Below, one piece after another: positions 1 to 5,317 of a DNA stretch of 6,198 bases; position 1 is the first letter of the stretch; each line of letters opens with the position of its first letter. The position numbers were made by a program, and so were the translations under genes. This DNA comes from Acidobacteriota bacterium. Its GTDB lineage: Bacteria > Acidobacteriota > Vicinamibacteria > Vicinamibacterales > 2-12-FULL-66-21. Location of the stretch: positions 1-6,198 of the forward strand of contig JAIVJE010000378.1 in assembly GCA_020200195.1 (NCBI GenBank). Direction: 5' to 3'. The notes below the pieces were generated by a model. That model saw only the letters and a list, made by a program, of their open reading frames with translations. It was not told the origin of the DNA and ran no database searches.

Positions 1-879
1 CCACCAGGTCCAGCGGTCGCTGTGCCGGTGCCTGCGATCGAGACGCCGGCGAAGGCACGGCCTATCCCGCCGTCTGCCAAACCCATACCGTCGCGGCCGT
101 CTGCGGAGTCCGCGGCGCTGACTCCGCCTGCGGTGCCCGCGGCGAATTCAAACGGGCAATTCTCGCTTGCCCGGCAGCTGGGACTCGGGATCTCCCGCAT
201 CGTCCTCGACGCCGGCCACGGCGGGCATGACCCGGGCGCCGGGGCACAGGGCATCACCGAATCGGAGCTGGTGCTGGACGTCGCGGCGCGTCTTCGTAAA
301 CTGCTCGAGAAGCAACCGGGCATCGAGGTCACGATGACGCGGGACACCGACGTGTTCGTGCCGCTCGAAGAACGTACCGCGATCGCCAACCGCCAGTCCG
401 CCGATCTGTTCCTGTCGATTCACGCGAACGCCAGCCGGAACCCCAGAGCGCGCGGGGTCGAGACATATTTCCTCAACTTTGCTTCGAATCCCGAAGCCGA
501 AGCGGTCGCCGCGCGCGAGAACTCTGCGTCCGGCCGGACGATGCACAGCCTTCCGGAGATCGTGCGGGCGATCGCGCTGAACAACAAGATCGACGAGTCA
601 CGCGACTTCGCCGATGCCGTGCAGAAGGCGATGGTGAGCCGGCTCTCGGCGCGAAACAAACAGCTCCGGGATCTCGGTGTGAAGCAGGCGCCGTTCGTCG
701 TGCTGATTGGCGCCGGCATGCCCAGCGTGCTGGCGGAGATCTCATTCGTCACGAACAAGCAGGAAGGGCAATTGCTGAAGACGGGGGCGTATCGCCAGCA
801 GATTGCCGAGGCACTGCTCGAGGCGATCGTCCGCTACCAGAAGTCGCTCAAGAAAGTGAGCGCGGTGGCGACGAGATAG
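1..879 (+). CDS. N-acetylmuramoyl-L-alanine amidase (Amidase_3), 5'-truncated by window edge
   Basis: This zinc amidase cuts the bond between N-acetylmuramic acid and L-alanine in peptidoglycan. AmiC-type enzymes act in the periplasm during cell separation and wall turnover. The frame is open to base 1, so the true start, any signal peptide and any AMIN domain lie outside the window. The first ATG/GTG-type codon inside is at 22, and residues below count from it. Residues 1-50 are a Pro/Ala-rich linker. The catalytic domain begins near residue 58 with IVLDAGHGGHDPGA. Expected zinc ligands are H66 (GHGG), E80 (ITESE) and H134 (SIHANAS), with catalytic E239 in LAEISFVTN. All family key residues are present and the domain ends normally at TAG 877-879. 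Its only neighbour in view is the convergent pepA, so operon partners must lie to the left. The family call is secure. The choice among AmiA, AmiB and AmiC is not. Confidence 0.93.
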   Translation, partial: PPGPAVAVPVPAIETPAKARPIPPSAKPIPSRPSAESAALTPPAVPAANSNGQFSLARQLGLGISRIVLDAGHGGHDPGAGAQGITESELVLDVAARLRKLLEKQPGIEVTMTRDTDVFVPLEERTAIANRQSADLFLSIHANASRNPRARGVETYFLNFASNPEAEAVAARENSASGRTMHSLPEIVRAIALNNKIDESRDFADAVQKAMVSRLSARNKQLRDLGVKQAPFVVLIGAGMPSVLAEISFVTNKQEGQLLKTGAYRQQIAEALLEAIVRYQKSLKKVSAVATR

Positions 880-1034
880 CTCGAGGTCGACCCTCAGTCG
901 AGCGTCACCAAAAATATAATCGGCCCAGCTTGATTGAGGGCAAGTCCCGTTTGGTTGGGCCCAAATCGCGCTCGGTCTTCACAGTCTGACGCGGTTCCGC
1001 GCTGGTTCGGTTCTTGCTCCGACCACATCACACA

Positions 1035-1064
1035 AATCGATAGAAGAGCCGGAAAGGCTCGATT
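1035..1064. other. Hairpin in the convergent gap (candidate pepA terminator)
   Basis: GAGCC (1046-1050) pairs with GGCTC (1056-1060) around a GGAAA loop. Flanking AATC (1035-1038) can pair with GATT (1061-1064), leaving a 7-nt bulge on one side. Read on the - strand the stem is followed by TTCTAT, which is only weakly U-rich, so it would be an imperfect intrinsic terminator for pepA, whose stop is about 100 bases upstream. It could equally be a chance stem. Confidence 0.25.
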
Positions 1065-1089
1065 CCGACACGAACGTCCGCGCTTCCCC

Positions 1090-1119
1090 GGGCGATCTCG
1101 CATGTTAGGAGATTCGCCC
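1090..1119 (+). terminator. Bulged 10-bp hairpin, possible terminator downstream of the amidase
   Basis: GGGCGATCTC (1090-1099) pairs with GAGATTCGCCC (1109-1119) with a single bulged T, around a 9-nt loop. This is the longest stem in the gap. On + it is followed by ATGTATTTCTG, a short T-rich stretch but not a clean T run. It lies about 210 nt past the amidase stop and 47 nt from the pepA stop, so it could act on either transcript. The structure is visible in the sequence, but the terminator role is inference. Confidence 0.3.
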
Positions 1120-1165
1120 ATGTATTTCTGCCCCTCCATCTGATCCTTGAGTGACTAAAAGTCCG

Positions 1166-2656
1166 CTATTCAGGCGCCACGGGCGGCGCCGTCAGCGGTA
1201 CGGGATGCTGGAAGCCGAGTGGTTGTGTAGCCTCCGCCCACGCGGTCCCGGCGACGTCCAGATGCGCCCACGGCAAACCGCCGGCGAACTCCTTCAGGAA
1301 CATCGCGGCGGTGCAGGCTCCAGCGCCCCGGCCGCCGGAGTTCATCACGTCTGCGATCTCGCTCCGCAGTTGCTCGGCGTACTCGTCGTACAGCGGCATC
1401 GGCCAGCACCGATCACCGGCGCGCTGCGCGGTTCGCCGCACAACCTCGACCCAGGCGTCGGGCTGGCCAAATAAACCCGCTGCAACTTTCCCGAGCGCCA
1501 CGACGCACGCCCCGGTCAACGTCGCGACGTCCACCAAGTGCGTCGCACCAAGCTGCTTTGCGTACCAAAGGCCATCGCCCAGAATCAGACGACCTTCCGC
1601 GTCGGTGTTGATCACTTCCACCGTCTTCCCGCCGGCACCGGTCAGCACGTCTCCGGGCTTGATCGCGCGCCCGCTCGGCATGTTCTCCGTGGCCGGGACA
1701 ACACCGATGACCTTGACGGGCGCCTTCAGCAGCGCGATCGCGCGCATCGCGCAGATGACCGCGGCGCCCCCCGCCATGTCATCTTTCATCCGCTCCATAC
1801 CGTCAGCGGGCTTGATGGAGATTCCACCTGTATCGAAGGTGATCCCTTTGCCGACGAGCCCGAGCACTGGCGCTGCGGGGGCACCGGCCGGTTCGTGACG
1901 CAGGACGATGACGCGCGGTGGCTCTGCGCTGCCGCGCGCGACTCCGAGCAGCAGGCCCATGCGCAGCCGCGCGATTTCGTCCTCGTCGAGAATCTCCACG
2001 GACAACCCGACGCCGCGACCGATGTCGGCCGCGCGGTCCGCGAAAACCGACGGCGTCAGGATGTTCGACGGCTCGTTACACAGTTCCCGGGCGATGTTGC
2101 ACGATTCGCCGAGAACGCGCCCGCGGTCCACCGCAGCTTCGAGAGAGTGCCCCGGATCCGTCTCCAACGACACGACCAGGAGCTCCTCGATCGGCGGGCT
2201 GTTTCGCTCACCGCTCTTGTACCGATCGCCGCTGAAGCTGCTGAGCAGGAGTCCCTCGGCAATCGCCTGAACGGCGCTCGCGGCCTCAAGATCTCCGCGG
2301 CTCAGAAAGGCCGCGCGCCGGACGCGCCGCTGTCGGGCGGCAAGCGCGGCGGCGGTGGCGACCCGGCGCAGCCGCTCTGTGTTGAACTCGCTGCCCTTCC
2401 CGGCGCCGACCAGCGCGAGCCGGCTGGCCTTGAAGTCTGCGGTGAAAGGCGTTATGAAGAGCTCGTAGGGCCGTCCTTGCATTTCGCGGGATGCCAGCGC
2501 ACGGCCGACGGCACCGCCGGTCGCCTCGTCCAGGCCCGGAAACTGCGCAGGCAACTCCTCCCCGTCGAACATCGGAATCATGAGGAGGTCCGTCTCGACG
2601 TCAGCGATACGGGACGCTGTGAACGCTACTCCGGGGCCTGACGCGGTCCGTGCCAT
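1166..2656 (-). CDS. pepA: Leucyl aminopeptidase (cytosol aminopeptidase, M17)
   Basis: PepA is a cytosolic, normally hexameric, two-metal exopeptidase that removes N-terminal residues such as leucine from peptides, for peptide recycling. The 496-residue length is normal. The N-terminal macro-like domain spans about 1-170 and the catalytic domain follows. Metal and active-site residues fall at the positions I recall for E. coli PepA: K270 and D275 (GKGITFDTGG), K282, D293 (KDDMAGG), and D352, E354 and R356 in the signature NTDAEGR. WAHLDVAGTAW at 463-473 is the usual C-terminal landmark. After it the last 23 residues are Pro-rich and lack the usual TG-x-x-V-x-x-L ending. The start is the ATG at 2656. 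It gives about ten residues before the first strand, and no other start codon fits nearby. GAGG touches the ATG directly, too close to be a normal ribosome site, and a TATAAT box lies just upstream. The gene is single, divergent from the secreted protein and convergent with the amidase. Confidence 0.95.
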   Translation of the reverse strand: MARTASGPGVAFTASRIADVETDLLMIPMFDGEELPAQFPGLDEATGGAVGRALASREMQGRPYELFITPFTADFKASRLALVGAGKGSEFNTERLRRVATAAALAARQRRVRRAAFLSRGDLEAASAVQAIAEGLLLSSFSGDRYKSGERNSPPIEELLVVSLETDPGHSLEAAVDRGRVLGESCNIARELCNEPSNILTPSVFADRAADIGRGVGLSVEILDEDEIARLRMGLLLGVARGSAEPPRVIVLRHEPAGAPAAPVLGLVGKGITFDTGGISIKPADGMERMKDDMAGGAAVICAMRAIALLKAPVKVIGVVPATENMPSGRAIKPGDVLTGAGGKTVEVINTDAEGRLILGDGLWYAKQLGATHLVDVATLTGACVVALGKVAAGLFGQPDAWVEVVRRTAQRAGDRCWPMPLYDEYAEQLRSEIADVMNSGGRGAGACTAAMFLKEFAGGLPWAHLDVAGTAWAEATQPLGFQHPVPLTAPPVAPE

Positions 2657-2662
2657 CCTCGA

Positions 2663-2668
2663 ATTATA
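2663..2668 (-). promoter_or_regulatory. Perfect -10 box (TATAAT) immediately upstream of pepA
   Basis: On the - strand TATAAT occupies 2668-2663, followed by TCGAGG and then the pepA ATG at 2656. Transcription normally starts about seven bases after a -10 box, which would place +1 at or next to the A of the ATG. The only Shine-Dalgarno-like bases (GAGG) abut the ATG. Together this suggests a leaderless mRNA. I see no good -35 hexamer at 16-18 bp (the sequence there is GC-rich), nor an extended TG motif, so the box could be fortuitous. Confidence 0.45.
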
Positions 2669-2826
2669 CGGGGATCACGGCTTTGCCCCGCATCGGGCGG
2701 CACCTATTGCCGCTGCGCTCCGGCGATGTGGGCCCGCTGTTGCGGTGATGAAAGTCTTGGGACACGCGGATCAGGATCGGTCCTCACCTGTTAGAATGAT
2801 GACAACCTGCCACGGGAGCGTGTCTC

Positions 2827-3261
2827 ATGGGAATGCCGTTCGAATTCCGCCGGACCGGACTCGTCTTCATTTGCGCGGCGGCGCTCGCCACCGGAGCGTC
2901 AGCTTCCGAGAAAGTCAGCGTCTCCATCAAAGCGTCACCCAAGGTCAGTTTCGCACCCGCGCGCATCGTCTTGACGGCTGAGCTGAAGGGGGGTCCTGAT
3001 GATGCTGAAGAGCTCTACTGCGCGGCCGTCGAATGGGAGTGGGGCGACGGCACGAAGTCGCAATCCAACGTGGACTGCGAGCCGTACGAGAAAGGCAAGA
3101 GCGAGATCAAACGTCGCTACGTGATCGACCACACCTTCCAGACGGGCAACAACTATCGTGTGGACTTTCGGCTGAAGCAGAAGAACAAGGTCGTTGCCTC
3201 CGGGCAGACGAACGTTACCGTCCGTCCCGGCCTGCACGACGGGATCGGGGGCGATCGCTAA
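2827..3261 (+). CDS. Small secreted protein with PKD-like beta-sandwich, unknown function
   Basis: This 144-residue protein has an N-terminal signal peptide: R8-R9, a hydrophobic stretch GLVFICAAALATG, and a likely cleavage after ASA at residue 27. The mature part of about 117 residues looks like one PKD/Ig-like domain, with strands near 29-52, WEWGDGT at 70-76 (the PKD-type WGDG turn), and a final hairpin with H102, F104, G107 and Y110 followed by RVDFRL. Two cysteines of the mature chain, C65 and C84, could form a disulfide. The start is ATG 2827, with GGAG at 2815-2818 eight bases upstream; M3 is an alternative. A possible -10 box, TAGAAT, lies at 2792-2797 without a clear -35. Codon third positions are strongly G/C, which supports coding. 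The gene runs divergently from pepA and its TAA overlaps a TAG on the other strand. PKD domains usually mediate protein or carbohydrate contacts outside the cell, but no partner can be named. Confidence 0.8.
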   Translation: MGMPFEFRRTGLVFICAAALATGASASEKVSVSIKASPKVSFAPARIVLTAELKGGPDDAEELYCAAVEWEWGDGTKSQSNVDCEPYEKGKSEIKRRYVIDHTFQTGNNYRVDFRLKQKNKVVASGQTNVTVRPGLHDGIGGDR

Positions 3262-3762
3262 GGCTGGCTGGCGAAGTCCTGACCGGAGTTCGCTTCCGCG
3301 GAACGGTCGACTGCGTGCCTCGGCCGACACACTCTGCAGGTAATCCGACACCTGCAGCACCGCGCTGAAGATCATCTTTCCCATCCGGCCCAGGCTGATC
3401 GTCCCTTCGTCGCGTCCGAAGACGGCGGCGCCGGTATCTTCGATGTCCCGATCGCCCAACGTCCCCACCGTCGCAATCATCCGCAAGTAATATCGGCCGG
3501 CGTCGGAGATCGCCTCCACGGGCACGACGTCAACACGCAGCGGGAGCGGCTCGGGCATCGCAGCGTACGTCACCGGCGACCCGATCGCGTCGGAGATTGA
3601 AATGCGTGCCGTAGCGGGGTCCCGGACGACTCGGAACACTGACACCAGCGCGGGGCGGACCATACGGTCCCACAGTGGACGGTCTTCCCAGAGTTCGGCC
3701 TGAATGCGCACGTGGAGGGGGCCCCCGTCGGTCAGAACCTTGCCGAGTTTTGCAGGCAGCAT
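2935..3762 (-). CDS. Hypothetical protein, faintly DUF4390-like, probably damaged at both ends
   Basis: The open frame is 275 residues, but only about residues 1-157 (3762 to about 3290) look like real protein. That part is a beta-rich soluble domain with AELWEDRPLWDRMV near 27-40, then strand-rich segments such as LRVDVVPVE and YYLRMIATVGTL, and MIFSAVLQVSDYLQSV near 141-156. The W-x-DR pattern and layout faintly recall DUF4390 proteins, which I could not verify. Beyond about 3290 the frame is the antisense of the secreted-protein gene and is unlikely to be translated usefully. Shifting by one base near 3290 gives instead a short tail ending FASQP and TAG at 3258-3260, overlapping the stop of the convergent gene. 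At the other end the frame continues sensibly upstream of ATG 3762 (VELRE) with no start codon, no ribosome site and no signal peptide before a stop near 3828. It sits 43 nt after the outer-membrane protein gene. I cannot assign a function. Confidence 0.5.
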   Translation of the reverse strand: MLPAKLGKVLTDGGPLHVRIQAELWEDRPLWDRMVRPALVSVFRVVRDPATARISISDAIGSPVTYAAMPEPLPLRVDVVPVEAISDAGRYYLRMIATVGTLGDRDIEDTGAAVFGRDEGTISLGRMGKMIFSAVLQVSDYLQSVSAEARSRPFRGSELRSGLRQPALAIAPDPVVQAGTDGNVRLPGGNDLVLLLQPKVHTIVVARLEGVVDHVATFDLALAFLVRLAVHVGLRLRAVAPLPFDGRAVELFSIIRTPLQLSRQDDARGCETDLG

Positions 3763-3805
3763 CTCGCGAAGCTCGACCGAGGGCTGCGGGCGGCTCCGGC
3801 GGGTG

Positions 3806-4897
3806 TCAGGCCGCGCCCGTCAAACGTGTAGGCGCGTTGATGTCGCCGCCGGGTGTCGCGGGATTCGGCCGGTAAGGATGATCGTCACGGAAAAAGCTGT
3901 AGTCCGTCTCGTTGCCGAGCGCCTCGTGACGATCCTTGCGCAGCGAGACCACCATCTCGTGGTGCGAGCCGGGCCGCACCGCCGCGAACACCTGCACGCC
4001 TCGACGACGGTAATAGTCCCTGAAGGTGTTCTTGAACGTCAGCGCGACGAGGCTTTGCTCCGTCGAACTGATCCGCCACCAGTCGTCGGAGGCGGTAATG
4101 TCGTGAACCTCCGCTCCCGCGAATGCACGCGGTGTCCTCAAGAGTCCCTGCTCGAAGCCGATGGAAAAACCGGGCTCCTCACGGCCGAACTTGTAGGCGA
4201 GATGCCCGCCGATGAACGTGTGATTGAGCCGGCGGTGATCGAAGCGGACCGCTTCGAACGACAACCCCGGGGCAGCCGTCGACCGGGTTGAAGAAATCCT
4301 CGCGCGGCGGCATGCTCGAACCGAGCGTGAACCTGAAATGCTCGCGTGAAATCGGGACGACCAGTATCCGGCGATCGCCGCGCGTGACAAGGTCGATCCC
4401 GCCTGATCCAACACGGAGAGCCCCCTCCGTGTCGTCAGGAGCGCGTTCACGGCGCGCGAGACATCGCGCGCGTTATAGATGATGCCGGTTCGGATCCCGC
4501 GCTCCTCCAGTCCCGCGCGGAACGCCTCCGCGCGCGAGGCGCGTAAGCCGGTGATCTCGATGCCGTCGATCTCCCCCTCTTCCACATCGAGCGTCAGCCG
4601 CCCGGTTGCGGCGTCATACGACGCGTGCACTTCAGCAGCTTCGAATCCCTCGTGCGCGTACCGTTCCTGCAGCAATTCCGCCACGCGATCCGGCGTTCCG
4701 GGCAGCTGCTCCCCGATGCGCAGAGGCAGAAGCCACAACACGTCGTCGCGGTCGAAGATGCTCGCGCCTTTTGCGATGAGCTCTTCGAGAACGGGGGCAG
4801 CGTCCGGTTTGGCGGGAACGTCTTGGGCTCTAACCGGCCCTGCCAGGAGGCAGGCGCACAAAGCCACGAACGCCTGGACTAAACGGACGCGCGGCAC
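3806..4897 (-). CDS. POTRA/beta-barrel outer-membrane protein (BamA/TamA superfamily-like), frame-damaged
   Basis: This is an exported Omp85-like protein of 363 residues. The start is GTG 4897, with GGAG (4909-4906) eight bases upstream; it gives a signal peptide with hydrophobic VQAFVALCACLLAG and cleavage after VRA at residue 24. Residues about 66-117 resemble a POTRA domain, and residues 110 onward begin a second one (IDGIEITGL to YNARDVSRAVNALL). After residue 167 the reading becomes unnatural for about 42 residues, because of two compensating 1-nt shifts described separately. From about residue 210 alternating amphipathic strands follow (FIGGHLAYKFG, WWRISSTEQSLVALTF, FRDYYRRRGVQVFAAVRPG), as in a beta-barrel. 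Only about 150 residues of barrel are present before the stop, too short to close a typical 16-stranded barrel, so the C-terminus is probably lost. The gene begins 17 nt after the metallopeptidase stop, so co-transcription is likely. Whether it exports lipids or inserts proteins cannot be told from sequence. Confidence 0.7.
   Translation of the reverse strand: MPRVRLVQAFVALCACLLAGPVRAQDVPAKPDAAPVLEELIAKGASIFDRDDVLWLLPLRIGEQLPGTPDRVAELLQERYAHEGFEAAEVHASYDAATGRLTLDVEEGEIDGIEITGLRASRAEAFRAGLEERGIRTGIIYNARDVSRAVNALLTTRRGLSVLDQAGSTLSRAAIAGYWSSRFHASISGSRSVRACRRARISSTRSTAAPGLSFEAVRFDHRRLNHTFIGGHLAYKFGREEPGFSIGFEQGLLRTPRAFAGAEVHDITASDDWWRISSTEQSLVALTFKNTFRDYYRRRGVQVFAAVRPGSHHEMVVSLRKDRHEALGNETDYSFFRDDHPYRPNPATPGGDINAPTRLTGAA
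4265..4400 (-). other. Frame-shifted segment inside the outer-membrane protein gene
   Basis: Read on -, the gene leaves its natural frame at GGG (4400-4398) and regains it at CCCCGGGG (4272-4265). Within this stretch the used frame gives a Ser/Arg-rich string containing SRSVRACRRARISS. The neighbouring frame gives a normal strand pattern including RGDRRILVVPI and PREDFFNPVDG, which fits the last strand of the second POTRA and the entry to the barrel. One missing G at the first run and one extra base at the second would explain it. Both are homopolymer sites, so sequencing error and true mutation are both possible. Confidence 0.6.
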
Positions 4898-4905
4898 GGC
4901 CGTGT

Positions 4906-4909
4906 CTCC
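4906..4909 (-). promoter_or_regulatory. Ribosome binding site deciding the GTG start of the outer-membrane protein
   Basis: GGAG on the - strand lies eight bases before GTG 4897. The frame stays open much further upstream, to 5248, but that extension is merely the antisense or alternative frame of the metallopeptidase gene. This site, together with the signal peptide that follows at once, fixes the start at 4897. An ATG at 4911 is out of frame. Confidence 0.6.
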
Positions 4910-4914
4910 ATGGG

Positions 4915-5316
4915 CTAAGGCACTGGGACGAGCGCCACCGGGTCGAAGTTCCCGCCTTCGAGGCGATAGCCCCGGACGTTGGGTTTCTGAGCGTCGGCGA
5001 GCGACACGATGATGTACACGAACTCCGAATAGTGCGCCTCGGCAAGATCGGACGGTGAGGGGACGGCCGGAGAATCCGGATGCGAATGATAGGCGCCGGC
5101 AACCGACCGACCGGTCCCCCGCAACCGACGATTCGTTTCGATCTGCTGAGCGGGATCGATTAGATAACGCGTGCGGCTGCGCTCGAGGTTGCGTATCCGC
5201 ACACTCTCGACGATGACGCCTTCGGAGGCAACGAGGAGGCCACAGCACTCGAACGGTGCCTCTTCGCGCGCGTGCGACGCGACATCGTCCAGTACCGACT
5301 GCCTGACCTGAACCAT
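4915..5316 (-). CDS. JAMM/MPN-domain metallopeptidase (M67 family, Mec+-like)
   Basis: This is a stand-alone JAB1/MPN zinc peptidase of 133 residues, a normal length for bacterial members. Related proteins such as Mec+ release amino acids from, or process the C-terminus of, ubiquitin-like sulfur carriers (CysO, ThiS or MoaD type). The JAMM motif is complete: E23 in PFECCGLL, then H77-S-H79-P with S87 and D90 in the H-x-H-x7-S-x2-D spacing, giving zinc ligands H77, H79 and D90 with E23 as the catalytic base. There is no signal peptide, so it is cytoplasmic. I chose ATG 5316, one base after the thiolase stop, instead of TTG 5334, because the family strand (VQVRQSVLDDVASHA) begins directly after it. 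The ribosome site is weak, so translation may be coupled to the thiolase. No sulfur-carrier, ThiF or cysteine synthase gene lies in the window, so the substrate is unknown. Confidence 0.88.
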   Translation of the reverse strand: MVQVRQSVLDDVASHAREEAPFECCGLLVASEGVIVESVRIRNLERSRTRYLIDPAQQIETNRRLRGTGRSVAGAYHSHPDSPAVPSPSDLAEAHYSEFVYIIVSLADAQKPNVRGYRLEGGNFDPVALVPVP

Positions 5317-5317
5317 G

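Larger units (their letters stand above)
880..1165. other. Convergent intergenic gap with hairpins, no convincing gene
   Basis: This 286-bp gap separates the tail-to-tail amidase and pepA genes. It is locally less GC-rich, for example AAAAATATAAT at 910-920. It holds a 10-bp palindrome TTGGGCCCAA (955-964), an inverted repeat GCTCGA/TCGAGC (879-884/898-903) and two better hairpins listed separately. Two open frames cross it: 934-1143 on +, from TTG, and 894-1139 on -. Neither shows the strong G/C third-position bias of the neighbouring genes or any recognisable protein pattern. The - frame does have GGAGGGG nine bases before an internal ATG at 1121, so a small protein is not fully excluded. 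The gap most likely serves to terminate both genes. Confidence 0.55.

Noticed and set aside
879..903. GCTCGA/TCGAGC inverted repeat at the amidase stop as a terminator
   Set aside because: The stem is only 6 bp with a 13-nt loop and is followed by A-rich instead of T-rich sequence on +.
1050..1075. tRNA-like T-arm text (GGCTCGATTCCG) in the convergent gap
   Set aside because: The T-stem does not pair, and no acceptor, D or anticodon arms can be built around it.
894..1139. 81-codon - strand open frame in the amidase/pepA gap, with GGAGGGG before an internal ATG
   Set aside because: Third codon positions lack the strong G/C bias of neighbouring genes, the protein has no recognisable pattern, and the frame covers the hairpins. 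It was kept only as a remark in the gap entry.
934..1143. 69-codon + strand open frame in the same gap
   Set aside because: It starts at TTG with no ribosome site, has an Arg-rich random-looking composition, and overlaps the other doubtful frame.
1538..2641. Long + strand open frame (367 codons) opposite pepA
   Set aside because: It is an antisense shadow of a gene with all PepA catalytic residues. Its product is Arg/Asp-rich and low in protein character, as expected from high-GC antisense.
4898..5248. N-terminal extension of the outer-membrane protein frame, upstream of 4897
   Set aside because: It overlaps the complete JAMM peptidase gene in another frame and is Arg/Ser-rich. The signal peptide and GGAG site fix the start at GTG 4897.
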